From Maratus speciosus (taxonomy: Eukaryota > Arthropoda > Arachnida > Araneae > Salticidae): DNA of 64,000 nucleotides. Location of the stretch: positions 525,641,451-525,705,450 of the forward strand of contig OZ010795.1 in NCBI GenBank assembly GCA_963932465.1, read 5' to 3'. The notes below the pieces were generated by a model, which did not search any database, was not told where the DNA came from, and worked only from the letters and a program-made list of their open reading frames with translations. Position numbers and translations under genes: made by a program. Shown here piece after piece: positions 10,973-20,097 of this stretch. The stretch's first letter is position 1, and each line of letters begins with the position of its first letter.

Positions 10973-11369
10973 CAACAACAACCGTTTTCAATCCACTGGT
11001 GGATGTAGGTCTCCCCCAGATTTTTCCAATGTTTTCTGTCTAGTGTTTAGTCCTCCAATTTACACCGGCTACTTTTCTGATTTTATCACTCCATCTTACT
11101 TGAGGTCGTCTTCTTGGCCGTTTTACATCTCTGGGATACCACTGTAGAGTGTTTGTGCTACATCTATTGTCTTGTCTTCTTGCAATGTGTCCAGCCCATT
11201 TTCGTTTTAGCCGTTTAATTCTTTCAATGATGTCAAAAACTTTCGTCTGACTTCTTATTCAGGTTATTCTTTTTCTGTCTCTTCTAGTTATACCTAGCAT
11301 ACATCTTTCCATGCTTCTCTGTGTTGTTTTTAATCTTTGTACCATCCGTACCATCCATCTACCCCCCTT
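10973..11369 (-). mobile_element. 5'-truncated RTE-like LINE with 12-bp TSD
   Basis: The TSD is ATTTTTAAATGT at 10961-10972 and 11370-11381. On the minus strand the insertion is the end of a non-LTR reverse transcriptase: QRSMERCMLGITRRDRKR, RSQTKVFDIIERIKRL, KWAGHIARRQDNRCS, then RPRRRPQVRWSDKIRKVAGV. This is the familiar C-terminal region of endonuclease-reverse transcriptase proteins of RTE-like LINEs in arthropods. In-frame stops (TGA after RIT, TAG after WRTKH) show decay. The 3' end is a (TTG)n(ATG)n microsatellite tail. It split the right arm of a PLE remnant. Confidence 0.85.
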
Positions 11370-11488
11370 ATTTTTAAATGTATATGCATTTATATAACTT
11401 TTACTTGCATGTCTGATTAATAGTAATATATTTTTAATTTTAATTATATATACCAGACGTTAAACAATGTTTATTTATTTTACGTTCA

Positions 11489-11728
11489 GAATATTTATAC
11501 AATTACTAGTGTACAATAGAAACTATACAAAACGTTTAAAATCAATACATGACACTTAAAATATGCACAATGTTTAAACACTAAAACGATGTCAAAACTT
11601 CCCGATGATAAAAGGTTTTTAACATCGTTTTAGTGTTTAAACGTCATGCATATTTTACGTGTCATGTAGATTTTAAACGTTTTCTATATCTCTCATTGTA
11701 CACTGTTTTAGCAATTGAATAAATATTC
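11489..11728. repeat. 240-bp inverted repeat (foldback)
   Basis: GAATATTTAT.CAATT at the left pairs with AATTGAATAAATATTC at the right, and AACACTAAAACGATGT (near 11577) pairs with ACATCGTTTTAGTGTT near 11620. The loop is about 20-30 bp around 11600. No coding. Possibly a MITE; its target site is not clear. Confidence 0.7.
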
Positions 11729-12145
11729 TAAGCTTATCTCATTATTCATATCTTAAGTTGACTTTAAATATAAAAAACAAGATTCAGTTCTATAAAGCAT
11801 AGTCGTTAAATGGTTACGGGGGATTAAGAATTGTATATATTTTTAGGTTAAAGTTTCGTATGATGTATTTTAATAAAATGATTTATCCTTTTCATTCTCT
11901 AATTTCAGTTATAATGTAGGGGAGACTGAGGGGGGGCGGGGTTGAGCATAGTGGAGGCTTGACCCACCCTTCAGTTTTCATATTTAAAAGAATTTCAGAG
12001 TTTTGCCAATAGGTTGAAACCAAAGCTACTGAAATGACAAAAAATAACATTTGTTTCACGAAAATAATTGAAACAGTTGTGGAAAACTGTGAAGAGTTTT
12101 CTGCGTAAAAAGTGTATTTTTTAGAAAAAGTTTGCAAGATTTTCT

Positions 12146-12146
<1 letters not shown>

Positions 12147-12178
<32 letters not shown>
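12147..12178 (+). repeat. Poly(A) tract, 32 nt
   Basis: Pure A run in the part of the duplication unique to copy 2. Confidence 0.95.
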
Positions 12179-12179
<1 letters not shown>

Positions 12180-12241
12180 ATATAGAAACTTAAGTAAGTA
12201 GGTTTTAAGTAACGCAGAAATGTTGAGCTTTTATTCCAGGC

Positions 12242-12388
12242 CAGGGATGAGATTTCCGCGTTTTTCCACACCAGTATTTTGTTAGAAAAAATGATATTTC
12301 ATTTAATCACAGTATTTTTGCGATTTAACAAAACATTATTTTCTCTAAGAATATGCTGGTGTATAAAAACGCGGAAATCTTATCCCTG
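12242..12388. mobile_element. hAT-type MITE, 147 bp, 8-bp TSD
   Basis: Long terminal inverted repeats start CAGGGAT(G/A)AGATTTCCGCG and run about 33 bp to ACACCAG. The 8-bp direct repeats TTCCAGGC (12234-12241) and TTCCAAGC (12389-12396) differ by one base. CAGGG ends and 8-bp TSDs are characteristic of hAT elements. The interior also pairs (AACAAAAT.ATT), so the whole element can fold. No coding capacity. Confidence 0.85.
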
Positions 12389-12660
12389 TTCCAAGCATAA
12401 AGATTGTACAGTAAATTAGGCTACGCATAATGTTTGTGCGATACTTTAAAAAGTGGCTATGTAGCGAGGCTTGACACAATCAATGTGGAGAGTGTTCACT
12501 AGATGATCACAGCACCTTTATTAAGTTTTTGTCGAGATGTTTTTTATAATGTTTTTTTATAATATATTTGCATAAAGAAGTGTTAATAGTTATAGTTCTA
12601 AAATAATGTAAATTTATTCTTTATAGCAACATTAAAATGGGTGTGATGAAAAGGAAAATG

Positions 12661-13844
12661 TTTAAAAACGATTAAATGAAGATGTAAAAAATCGCTATAG
12701 AATGAAGAAAAAATTTAATGAATTTAGAATTTAATGAATTTAGATTATAATTCAAAATTTAATGAATTATATTATTGAAAAGTTGATTTGCTTTTATTTA
12801 ATTTAAATAGTACCCATAGTAGGTAAATAGAAAAAATGGAAAAGACTAAAAAGGAAGGTACGTAGACAAATTTCCCTAAGATGAAAAAAATGAGAGGAAG
12901 TCAAACTATGTGGCCAAAGTAGCGTTGCAAGGTAGAGTGTCCTAAAAAGTAGGTGTTTAAAGCGGAGTTTTTCTCCTTTGCCTTCAATTCCATCTAAGCA
13001 AGTTTGTTTACTCATAACATTTTCCCAAATTTTTTTAATAATAATTAAAATATGTAGCATAGATATATTCTGCCTTTTTTTTAACTGATTTTATTTCCCT
13101 TAACAAATATTCAATGTAAAATAAAGTGAGTCAAGCCTCCAAATGTTGACCCAAAGCCTAAACCCACTATTTTCTCATGTTTAAAATCAATGATTTTAAA
13201 AGTTTCGTATATAGTACACTTACGTTGCAATTTTATTTTGATAACTGGTTGTATAACGAATAAAATGGTACTTGAAATTTTATTCTAGATTTTAAAGAAA
13301 GTTTTCCATTTTTTATGATTACATATTAAGCAAAATGTGAGGTAACAGGCAGCTTCTTTTACAAATTTAAAAAATAATAATAATTACAGATGTAAGCAAT
13401 TTATTCGTTTCTGTACAGTGTGCAAATCTTATGTTACGCAATATGTAATTTATTTTTACAAAAAAACAATGAAAATATTTCATTTTAATTATTTTTAAAG
13501 CTTCATAATATATTTAAAGTTTAAAAAGAAAATTGAAATTCTAAAAATTTTTCATGAACTACTTTTTAATATTAAGTAAATTGTGACATATTTCTTACAT
13601 GATTAACTTTAATAGCAATAAATTCCAAATTTAGTAAGCAGTCAATTTTTCATATTTTTTTTTTTTGCTTGATGCAGGAAACAGGAAGCATTCCGTTATT
13701 TCAAATATCACTATATTTATGAAACAATAGTAAATGTTATACAATTTGTTTTTGAAAGAAATTCCACATGCATGAATTCCAAAGATATCTCTAAATTTTC
13801 AAATACCTAAAAATATACGTTGTAAAATAAAATCGATTTGAAAT
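12661..13844. other. Unassigned AT-rich DNA
   Basis: An inverted GTCAAGCCTCC motif near 13131 echoes the GGAGGCTTGAC motif of the duplication, and GCAGGAAACAGGAAGCATTCCG at 13674 foreshadows the repeat that follows. No coding region. Confidence 0.4.
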
Positions 13845-14020
13845 TATATTTCCTGTTTATATAAAAAATATTTATATTGGAAATACGTGACAGGAAACGG
13901 AAAGAATTCCGAATTTAAAAAATTCGGAAACAGTTAGTTTTATCAGACAAGAGGAAGCTTCATGAAAATATACCAACTCTAGTATACTAACTCTTACTTT
14001 CATTGCATATTTTATGATAT
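13845..14020 (+). repeat. Dispersed repeat (GGAAATACGTGACAGGAAAC family), copy 1
   Basis: Matches 27180-27360 in direct orientation: TTTCCTGTTTATATAA, GGAAATACGTGACAGGAAAC, AATTCGGAAACAG and CTTTCATTGCA. Family unknown and no coding. Confidence 0.7.
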
Positions 14021-14181
14021 GTTGTAGCATATATAAAAGAGGTTTTTATACTGGCGCAACAACAGATATTTTATTAGTGGTGATATTATTTAACATACTT
14101 TCCTTTATTGTATCGATCTATTAAGTGGATATAGTTTAGGATTAACTCTTGTAGAATTCTTGCAAGACCATCCAGTTGTTT

Positions 14182-14185
<4 letters not shown>

Positions 14186-14227
<42 letters not shown>
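14186..14227 (+). repeat. Poly(A) tract, 42 nt
   Basis: Pure A run immediately before a segment (14228-14370) that is repeated at 15025-15150. Confidence 0.95.
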
Positions 14228-14231
<4 letters not shown>

Positions 14232-14370
14232 CGACTTCCTGCAGAATGCATATAGTAGATAAAGATATTTCTAATATAGTCGAAAGATAAGTTTAATTAA
14301 AAAATATTTATATTCTACCGAAGTGCTACTTAATAAGATAGATGCTGTGTTATGAAGAACGGGTGGTGCT
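14228..14370 (+). repeat. Direct repeat flanking PLE remnant, copy 1
   Basis: GCAGAATGCATATAGTAGAT and following ATTTCTAATATAGTC..AAGATAAGT recur, diverged, at 15025-15150 (GTAGAATGCATATAGCCGAT...). The two copies bracket the poly(A) tract and the PLE remnant. Confidence 0.6.
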
Positions 14371-14438
14371 AGAATAATAGTAAAAATATCTAGTGGTAAA
14401 ACTAATGGTAACTTTTGTAAAACATTTCGGTTACCTAG

Positions 14439-14477
<39 letters not shown>
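14439..14477 (+). repeat. Poly(A) tract, 39 nt, truncating a hammerhead motif
   Basis: On the minus strand this is a poly(T) run that begins directly after the first half of a hammerhead-like core, exactly where GAAAC should follow. Confidence 0.9.
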
Positions 14478-14479
<2 letters not shown>

Positions 14480-14509
14480 GAATCTACTAGCGAGATTCTT
14501 CTTCAGTGC
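14478..14509 (-). ncRNA. Truncated hammerhead-like motif
   Basis: GCA, CTGAAGA (14506-14500), an extra A, helix II GAATC/GATTC with loop TCGCTAGTA, then GA followed by poly(T). Helix II pairs perfectly. Compared with GAATC/GGTTC at 30.8-31.0 kb, a U.G pair is replaced by U-A, so pairing is kept although the sequence differs. The GAAAC strand and helix III are missing. Confidence 0.6.
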
Positions 14510-14709
14510 AAGATAGGGAAAAAAGAACAGCGTGCTAAAAAAGCAAGGCTGAGCAAAATGACAGACAGAGACGCGCTGTTTATATACACTATGCGGGTAG
14601 CGAAGACGCCAAAAGCAACCAATGAGACAGAAGCAGTGTAAATGACTGGGTGGACAAGTAACGGCATCTATCGGAGAAGGAGAGAAAAAGAAACCAAAAA
14701 AGGAGGAAA

Positions 14710-14975
14710 TTAAATTAACGCTTTCCAAATACTTGGAAAATCGGGAGTACTAGGTAAGTCATTGACTAAAGTGTGAGAATTTTTAATGATGTGCTAAGCT
14801 TCCCAAAAATCAAGATCAAGGTTAGAAGAACATTTTTGGATAATGGTGGCTGAGGAAAAATCGAACCTATGTTGAGAAGACCAAGAATGTTGAGCAATAG
14901 AAGAACGTTTAAGCTCCTGATTTTTAACATAACCTTCATGCTCTCCTTTTAAACGTTGTTTTTTCTGTTTTTAAT
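14710..14975 (-). pseudogene. Penelope-like GIY-YIG endonuclease, C-terminal part
   Basis: The minus-strand frame reads QRLKGEHEGYVKNQELKRSS, then IAQHSWSSQHRFDFSSATII, then LDLDFWEA, a stop, then IIKNSHTLVNDLPSTPDFPS and IWKALI before a TAA. 'RL..EH', 'KRSSIAQH', 'H.FDF' and 'W.A' followed by the late 'LVNDLPSTP...W' segment fit the C-terminal end of PLE proteins, where a GIY-YIG nuclease follows the reverse transcriptase. One internal stop is present and the upstream reverse transcriptase is missing. A hammerhead-like motif lies downstream in the 3' region, as expected for a PLE. Confidence 0.65.
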
Positions 14976-15024
14976 ATTGTGGCACAAAGGCTTTATTTGC
15001 TATTTTTACATATCGGTGATATTA

Positions 15025-15150
15025 TGTAGAATGCATATAGCCGATAAAGTTTTTCTAATATACTCTAAAGATAAGTGCAGTAAAAAATTTAGTAATACAC
15101 GGAAGCGACAGGGAATTAGCTATATTCAGTATTATGAAGAAAATGGGAAG
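15025..15150 (+). repeat. Direct repeat flanking PLE remnant, copy 2
   Basis: Diverged copy of 14228-14370, starting GTAGAATGCATATAGCCGAT. Too long for a target-site duplication; it may be older duplicated host or element sequence. Confidence 0.55.
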
Positions 15151-15488
15151 CTGCTGTCTCATTCCTAATCATCCTCTCATACTGACATACGGTATATGTA
15201 GTTGAATATATAGGTGCTTTGTAAGCAACTGTTAAAATACACATGTTTTAAAATATCACAATTTAGACGCGTTAGATTGAAAAGAATTAATAGATGTTCG
15301 AGGCACTAGTTATTCAATTTTAGAAATAATTTCAAAATGCGTTTTTTCTCGTTCCACAGTGCCAATAGCAATGTGATAATACGTGGATAGCAAAAATCAG
15401 AACAATAACTAGATAAACAACAAAAAATAGGAAAGTTTGATTTCATTTGAACTTCTAAGATTCAGATGTAACGCATGCAACCAGTGAC
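15151..15488. other. Unassigned DNA before the large palindrome
   Basis: No coding region or repeat recognised. Confidence 0.35.
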
Positions 15489-18400
15489 AGCAAAACAAAT
15501 TAACACATGCGTAAACAAAATTACAAAAAAAATTATAAAATAAAAAAATGTCTATAAAAAATTAAAAATTGTAAAATAATATAAAAAAATTATTATAGTT
15601 TGGATGGGTGGTTAGATATTAGAGTACGGAGGAGGGTGGTGTTGTCTGGATAATACGCAATGGTTAATTTATTTAAAAAAAATGGGGGCTTTTGTATTAT
15701 TACTATATTTTTGATACGTATTATATAAGGATGTTGATTTGATATTTTATATGTAATTGGTGAATTTCATTAATAATTAGCTTAATTATTGTTTAATCTT
15801 ATTTACAATCATTTGTTATAAATTTTAATTTAATAAGGACAATATCATATTAATTACTAATAGTATGCCATTTTTATAGTGATTAATATACATATAAGTA
15901 TATTTAATATAAATAAAGTTATACTGTATGTATTAAAATAGGGTAATTATTTTTATTATTATTCCTCTATTCTTATTAATATTTTAATATTTATCTATTT
16001 TCAATTTGTGTTATAAAAATTTATTATCGGTTTAATGTTTTTGAATGTCCCACACTCATACTTTTAGGATTTTTATGGATGTATGAAAATAATCCACACA
16101 CTATATTTGTGCTTTTTAGGTAATCGGAATTTAAGTATCTGTTTACCTTCTTTATACTCCCATATGTTTTTTATTTCCTGTTCATTTTATAATTATCTTA
16201 TATATAATAGTTTTTATTAAAGATTTTTATATTTTTAATAATTATTTATATTAATTATTAATGAATTTATTTTGTTTTATAGCATATAGCTATATGCTAT
16301 ATATTATCGATGTTCTAGAATTATTTAAATTCTTAGTGTAGTTTAAATAAGTTAGCTAATAGAATATTTTGTATGCTTTTTAAATTTTATTAACAATAGT
16401 TTTTTTTTAAAATACATTGTGTGGTTTATATTCGGTTTATAATTATCTATATATAAGGATTTGTTTGGTTTTGCTGTTAATAAAACAATTGTTACATTCA
16501 AATGCTTACAACTGTTTATCTTGTGACAATTGAATCATAAAAGTAATACTAGATGGCAGCACCAAAATTTGTATTTTTTCGATAAGTTCTAAATTTTACT
16601 TTTTCCAGCTACATTTCAGTTATAATTTACTACACCAGGGGGAATTTTTGGCTAAATTTTGACGATATTGTTAAACGGTTTTTAATTAATTTATTAGTGC
16701 ATTTTAAATATGTAATTACTTTCTATTTATTTTATTTTATATTATATTAAAAGTTGTTTAACATTTATTTCAAAATGTATTAACTGCATCCTATGGTATC
16801 AATTACTGTGATTTCTTAACTGTTTTATTCACCTTAATCTTTACGATATTTTGGGTGCCATGTGCGCGTGGATTTATTCTAAAATATTAAAATATTAATC
16901 GTTATGGTGTTTATTATTTCTATTTTATATCCTATAAATATTTAAATAGGTTTTATTGATTTTTCCATTTCATATTAATTGTTTCTATTCTGTTTTCATT
17001 TTTAATCAATTCACTTGATTTTAATGGTTGTTTGGGCACAGGGAAAAATAACTTTTAGCTTTAGCTTATTTTTCTCACAGAAAACAACCATTTTGCTTAT
17101 ATCATTGAATTCTGTGCCCTTGACAACGTAATTCAATATATAAGCATTTCCATTATTTGTCGGTGTCCACTTTCTTATTTTTCTTCCATAATAATTCTTA
17201 TAATAAATTATTTTTTTTTTTTATACTTACAGCTTTAATTCATAATATTACGGTTTTTGATGGTGGTTTGTTATGTTTAATTAATGGTTATATATATAAC
17301 CATTAATTAAACATAACCTACCACCATCAAAAACCGTAATATTATGAGTTAAAACTGTAAGTACAAAAAAAGTGCCAAATAATTTATTATAAGAATTATT
17401 ATGGAAGAAAAAAGAAGAAAGTGGACACCGACAAATAATGGAAAAGCTTATATATTGAATTACGTTTTCAAGGGCACAGAATTCAATGATATAAGCAATA
17501 TGGGCGTTTTCTGTGAGAAAAAAAGCTAAAGCTAAAAATTATTTTTTTCTGTGCCCGAACAACTATTATAATCAAGTGAATAGATTAAAAATGAAAATAG
17601 AATAGAAATAAATAATATGAAATGGAAAAATCAATAAAACCAGTTTAAATATTTATAGGATATAAAATAGAAATAATACACAACATACCAATTAATATTT
17701 CAGTATTTTTCAATATATCTACTCGCACATGGCTACCATAATATCGTAAAGATTAAGGTGAATAAAACAAATAAGAAATCACAGTAATTGATACCAAAGG
17801 ATGCACTTAATACATTTTGAAATACCATGATAAATACAATTAATATAATATAAAATAAAATAAATAGAAAGTAATTACATTTTTTAAAATAACTAAAATG
17901 CACTATTAAATTACTTAATTACTATTTAACAATATCGTCAAAATTTAGCTAAAAAACCCACCTGGTGTAGGAAATTATAACTGAAAAGGAGCTGCAAAAG
18001 ACAAAATTTATAACTTATCGTCAAAAGAAAAAAAAATGGTGCTGCCATCTAGTAGTATGTTTATTATTCAAATGTCACAAGTTGAACAATTGAAAGCCTT
18101 TGAATGTAAAAAAATTATCAACAGCAAAACCAAACAAATCCTTGCATATAGATAATTATAAACCAAATATAAACCACACTATATATATTTTTTAAAAAAT
18201 ATTGTTAATAAAAAGTTAAAAAAGCAAGCAAAATATTCTATTATCTCACTCATTTAAACTACACTAAGAATTTAAATAATTCTATAACATTGATAATATA
18301 TAGCATATATCTATATGCTATAAAATAAAATAAATTCAATAATAATTAATATAAATATATATTAAAAATAATATAAAAAACGTTAATAATAACTATTATA

Positions 18401-19133
18401 TATAAGATAATTATAAAATGAACAGGAAATAAAAAACAAATGGAAGTATATAGAAGATTATCAGATACTTAAATTCCAATTACCTAAAAATCTCAAATAT
18501 AGTGTGTGGATTATTTTCATACAGCCATAAAAATCCAAAAAGTATGAATGTGGGACATTCAAACACATTAAACCGATAATAAGTTTTATAACACAAAGTG
18601 AAAATAGATCAATATTAAAAAGAATAGAGGAATAATAATAAAAACAATTACCCAATTTTAATACATACATTATAACTTTATTTATATTAAATATACTTAT
18701 ATGTATATTAATCACTATAAAAATGGCATACTATTAGTAATTAATATGATATTGTCCTGAATAAATTAAAATTTAATAACAGATGATTGTAAATAAGATA
18801 AAACTTTAATTAAGCTAAATATAATATTAATGAAAGTCACCAATTACATATAAAATATCAAATCAACATCCTTGTAAAATACGTATTAAAAAAATAGTTA
18901 TAATACAAAAGCCCCATTTTTTTAAAATATAAATTAACCATTGCGTATTATCCAGACAACACCACCCTCCTCCGTACTCTAACATCTACCCACCCATCCA
19001 ACCTATAATATATATATATATATATTTATTTATTTATTTTACAATTTTTAATTTTTTATAGATATTTTTTTAATTTTATATATATATATATATTTTTTTG
19101 TAATTTTGTTTACGCATGTGTTAATTTGTTTTA
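15489..19133. repeat. 3.6-kb diverged palindrome with no spacer
   Basis: The outer ends AACAAATTAACACATGCGTA (left, from about 15494) and its inverse near 19110-19131 match, and matching continues all the way to a centre between 17293 and 17294, inside TTAATGGTTATAT/ATATAACCATTAA. Long landmarks on both arms include GGATAATACGCAATGG, CTAGATGGCAGCACC, GTGTCCACTTTCTT and the GGGCACAGAATTCAAT block. Near the centre about 4 of 65 positions differ between arms. No long open frame, no transposase and no TSD was found. The element type is unknown. Confidence 0.85.
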
Positions 19134-19330
19134 AAAGATCATGTAAGTAAAGTAGTAATTGTATATTAATGAATATATGAATTTTTTGGAAAACCATGAT
19201 TTAATGCATCATAAATTAGTTTTTTAATATTATTGTTAATTAGAGGAGAAGAACATAAACATTTTATTCTATATAAATGATTAAGTATTATATTTCAAAA
19301 TACAGAATGATGTATACAAGATTTAAAATT

Positions 19331-19332
<2 letters not shown>

Positions 19333-19372
<40 letters not shown>
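19333..19372. repeat. (TA)n microsatellite
   Basis: Pure TA run leading into the third copy of the palindrome's inner end. The palindrome centre also has TATATATA at the same place. Confidence 0.9.
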
Positions 19373-19373
<1 letters not shown>

Positions 19374-19556
19374 CCATTAATTAAACATAACCTACCACCA
19401 TCAAAAACCGTAATATTATGAATTAAAGCTGTAAGTATAAAAAAAAATTCAATTAATTTATTATAAGAATTATTATGGAAGAAAAAGAAAAAAGTGGACA
19501 CCGACAAATAATGGAAAAGCTTATATATTGAATTACGTTGTCAAGGGCACAGAATT

Positions 19557-19558
<2 letters not shown>
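19373..19558 (+). repeat. Third partial copy of the palindrome arm
   Basis: About 186 bp starting AACCATTAATTAAACATAAC and running through CCACCATCAAAAACCGTAAT, GTGGACACCGACAAATAATG and AAGGGCACAGAATTCAA match the inner end of the right arm (17297-17490). At positions where the two arms differ, this copy agrees sometimes with one and sometimes with the other. It begins at the same inner boundary next to a TA run, so that boundary is a real element end. Confidence 0.85.
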
Positions 19559-19591
<33 letters not shown>

Positions 19592-19623
19592 ATATATATA
19601 TATATAATATATATATATATATA
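19559..19623. repeat. (TA)n microsatellite, interrupted
   Basis: TA run broken by GG near 19590 and AA near 19605; joins the third palindrome copy to the next element. Confidence 0.9.
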
Positions 19624-20096
19624 TCTCAATTTTTAACGGAGGGTGGTTTCGAGGTCTGGGGGTCATGATCGATGAAAATATACCAACATTTTTTGAAATC
19701 GCTTTCCTCCGAACGACTGCAATAGGTAGCTTTTTGTAATTAAAGCTACCTAAAAGTTTTGCTGGATGGATTTTGTCAGTTTGTTTGTTTGGATTATAAA
19801 TTAAATATTTTTTCAGGGTTTGTTTTATTATATTGCATATTCTACTATCAATCTTTACCAAATCCTATTGTGGTCGATCAGTTAAAAGTGTTAAGACCTT
19901 AATAGTAGAAAATTTTTCTGCACATTAGAAAATACAATAGTACAATGGTGTTCAGATCGTTTTCAGGAGTGCGAAAGGTCATTCCAGGTAAGGTTCCATA
20001 CTGCTTTAAATCACCATTTCAAATTGACTGATACATTTTGTTTGATTCAAGGTTCATTTGGATAAACTGACCAGCGTAGCGGGCGTAGCCTGCTAG
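19624..20096 (+). mobile_element. Possible non-autonomous Helitron (3' end recognised)
   Basis: The end GCGTAGCGGGCGTAGCCTGC then TAG|T forms a 7-bp hairpin AGCGGGC/GCCTGCT closing onto CTAG followed by T, similar to Helitron 3' ends (hairpin plus CTRR). A 5' TC start is possible at the TA/TCTC boundary but is not secure. A segment near 19635-19665 (GGTGGTTTCGAGGTCTGGGG, then TCATGATCGATG) recurs diverged at 56515-56546. Confidence 0.45.
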
Positions 20097-20097
20097 T

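Larger units (their letters stand above)
10349..11450. mobile_element. Penelope-like element remnant with inverted hammerhead-bearing arms
   Basis: Inverted arms: left 10349-10556; right about 10820-10972, continued at 11382-11450 after a LINE insertion. Matching blocks include TTTAGCCCCTCATCAGT, ATGACCAGAAAA, ATCATGTTTAC and TAATAATTACTAACAGTTAA. Each arm holds a hammerhead-ribozyme-like core pointing away from the centre. Between the arms, on the minus strand, lies a degraded peptide resembling a GIY-YIG endonuclease tail. Hammerhead motifs in terminal repeats plus a GIY-YIG domain are known features of Penelope-like retroelements. Assignment is an inference from these combined features. 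Confidence 0.65.
11752..12660 (+). repeat. Partial segmental duplication, copy 2 (longer)
   Basis: Direct match to 9791-10080 over about 285 bp, then an extra ~550 bp absent from copy 1, then a second match (AATTTATTCTTTATAGCAACATTAAAAT at about 12610). The extra part contains poly(A) (12147-12178) and the hAT MITE (12242-12388). It also has three GGCTTGAC(C/A)CA-like motifs, one more lying inverted near 13125. Confidence 0.75.
14478..15013 (-). mobile_element. Penelope-like element remnant, second locus
   Basis: The minus strand carries a GIY-YIG endonuclease C-terminus (about 14710-14975), then a leader-like block (CAGCCTTGC, AGCACGCTGTTC), then a half hammerhead ending in poly(T). The other end (14945-15013, + strand) holds TTTTAAACGTTG..TTTTTCTG..TTTTTAATATTG and GCACAAAGGCTTTATTTGCT, which also occur at 31008-31062 just downstream of an intact hammerhead. 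The coding end is thus joined tail-first to an inverted copy of the element's own terminal region. Confidence 0.7.

Noticed and set aside
14393..14728. Open frames of 82 and 97 residues on both strands
   Set aside because: They consist partly of Lys or Phe runs from the 39-nt poly(A) tract, and the remainder is PLE 3' region out of frame.
15489..19133. The large palindrome as an assembly or read-folding artefact
   Set aside because: The arms differ at several percent of positions and have different indels, and a third diverged copy exists at 19.4 kb.
19295..19861. Minus frames with YIYIYI runs
   Set aside because: Translations of (TA)n microsatellites.
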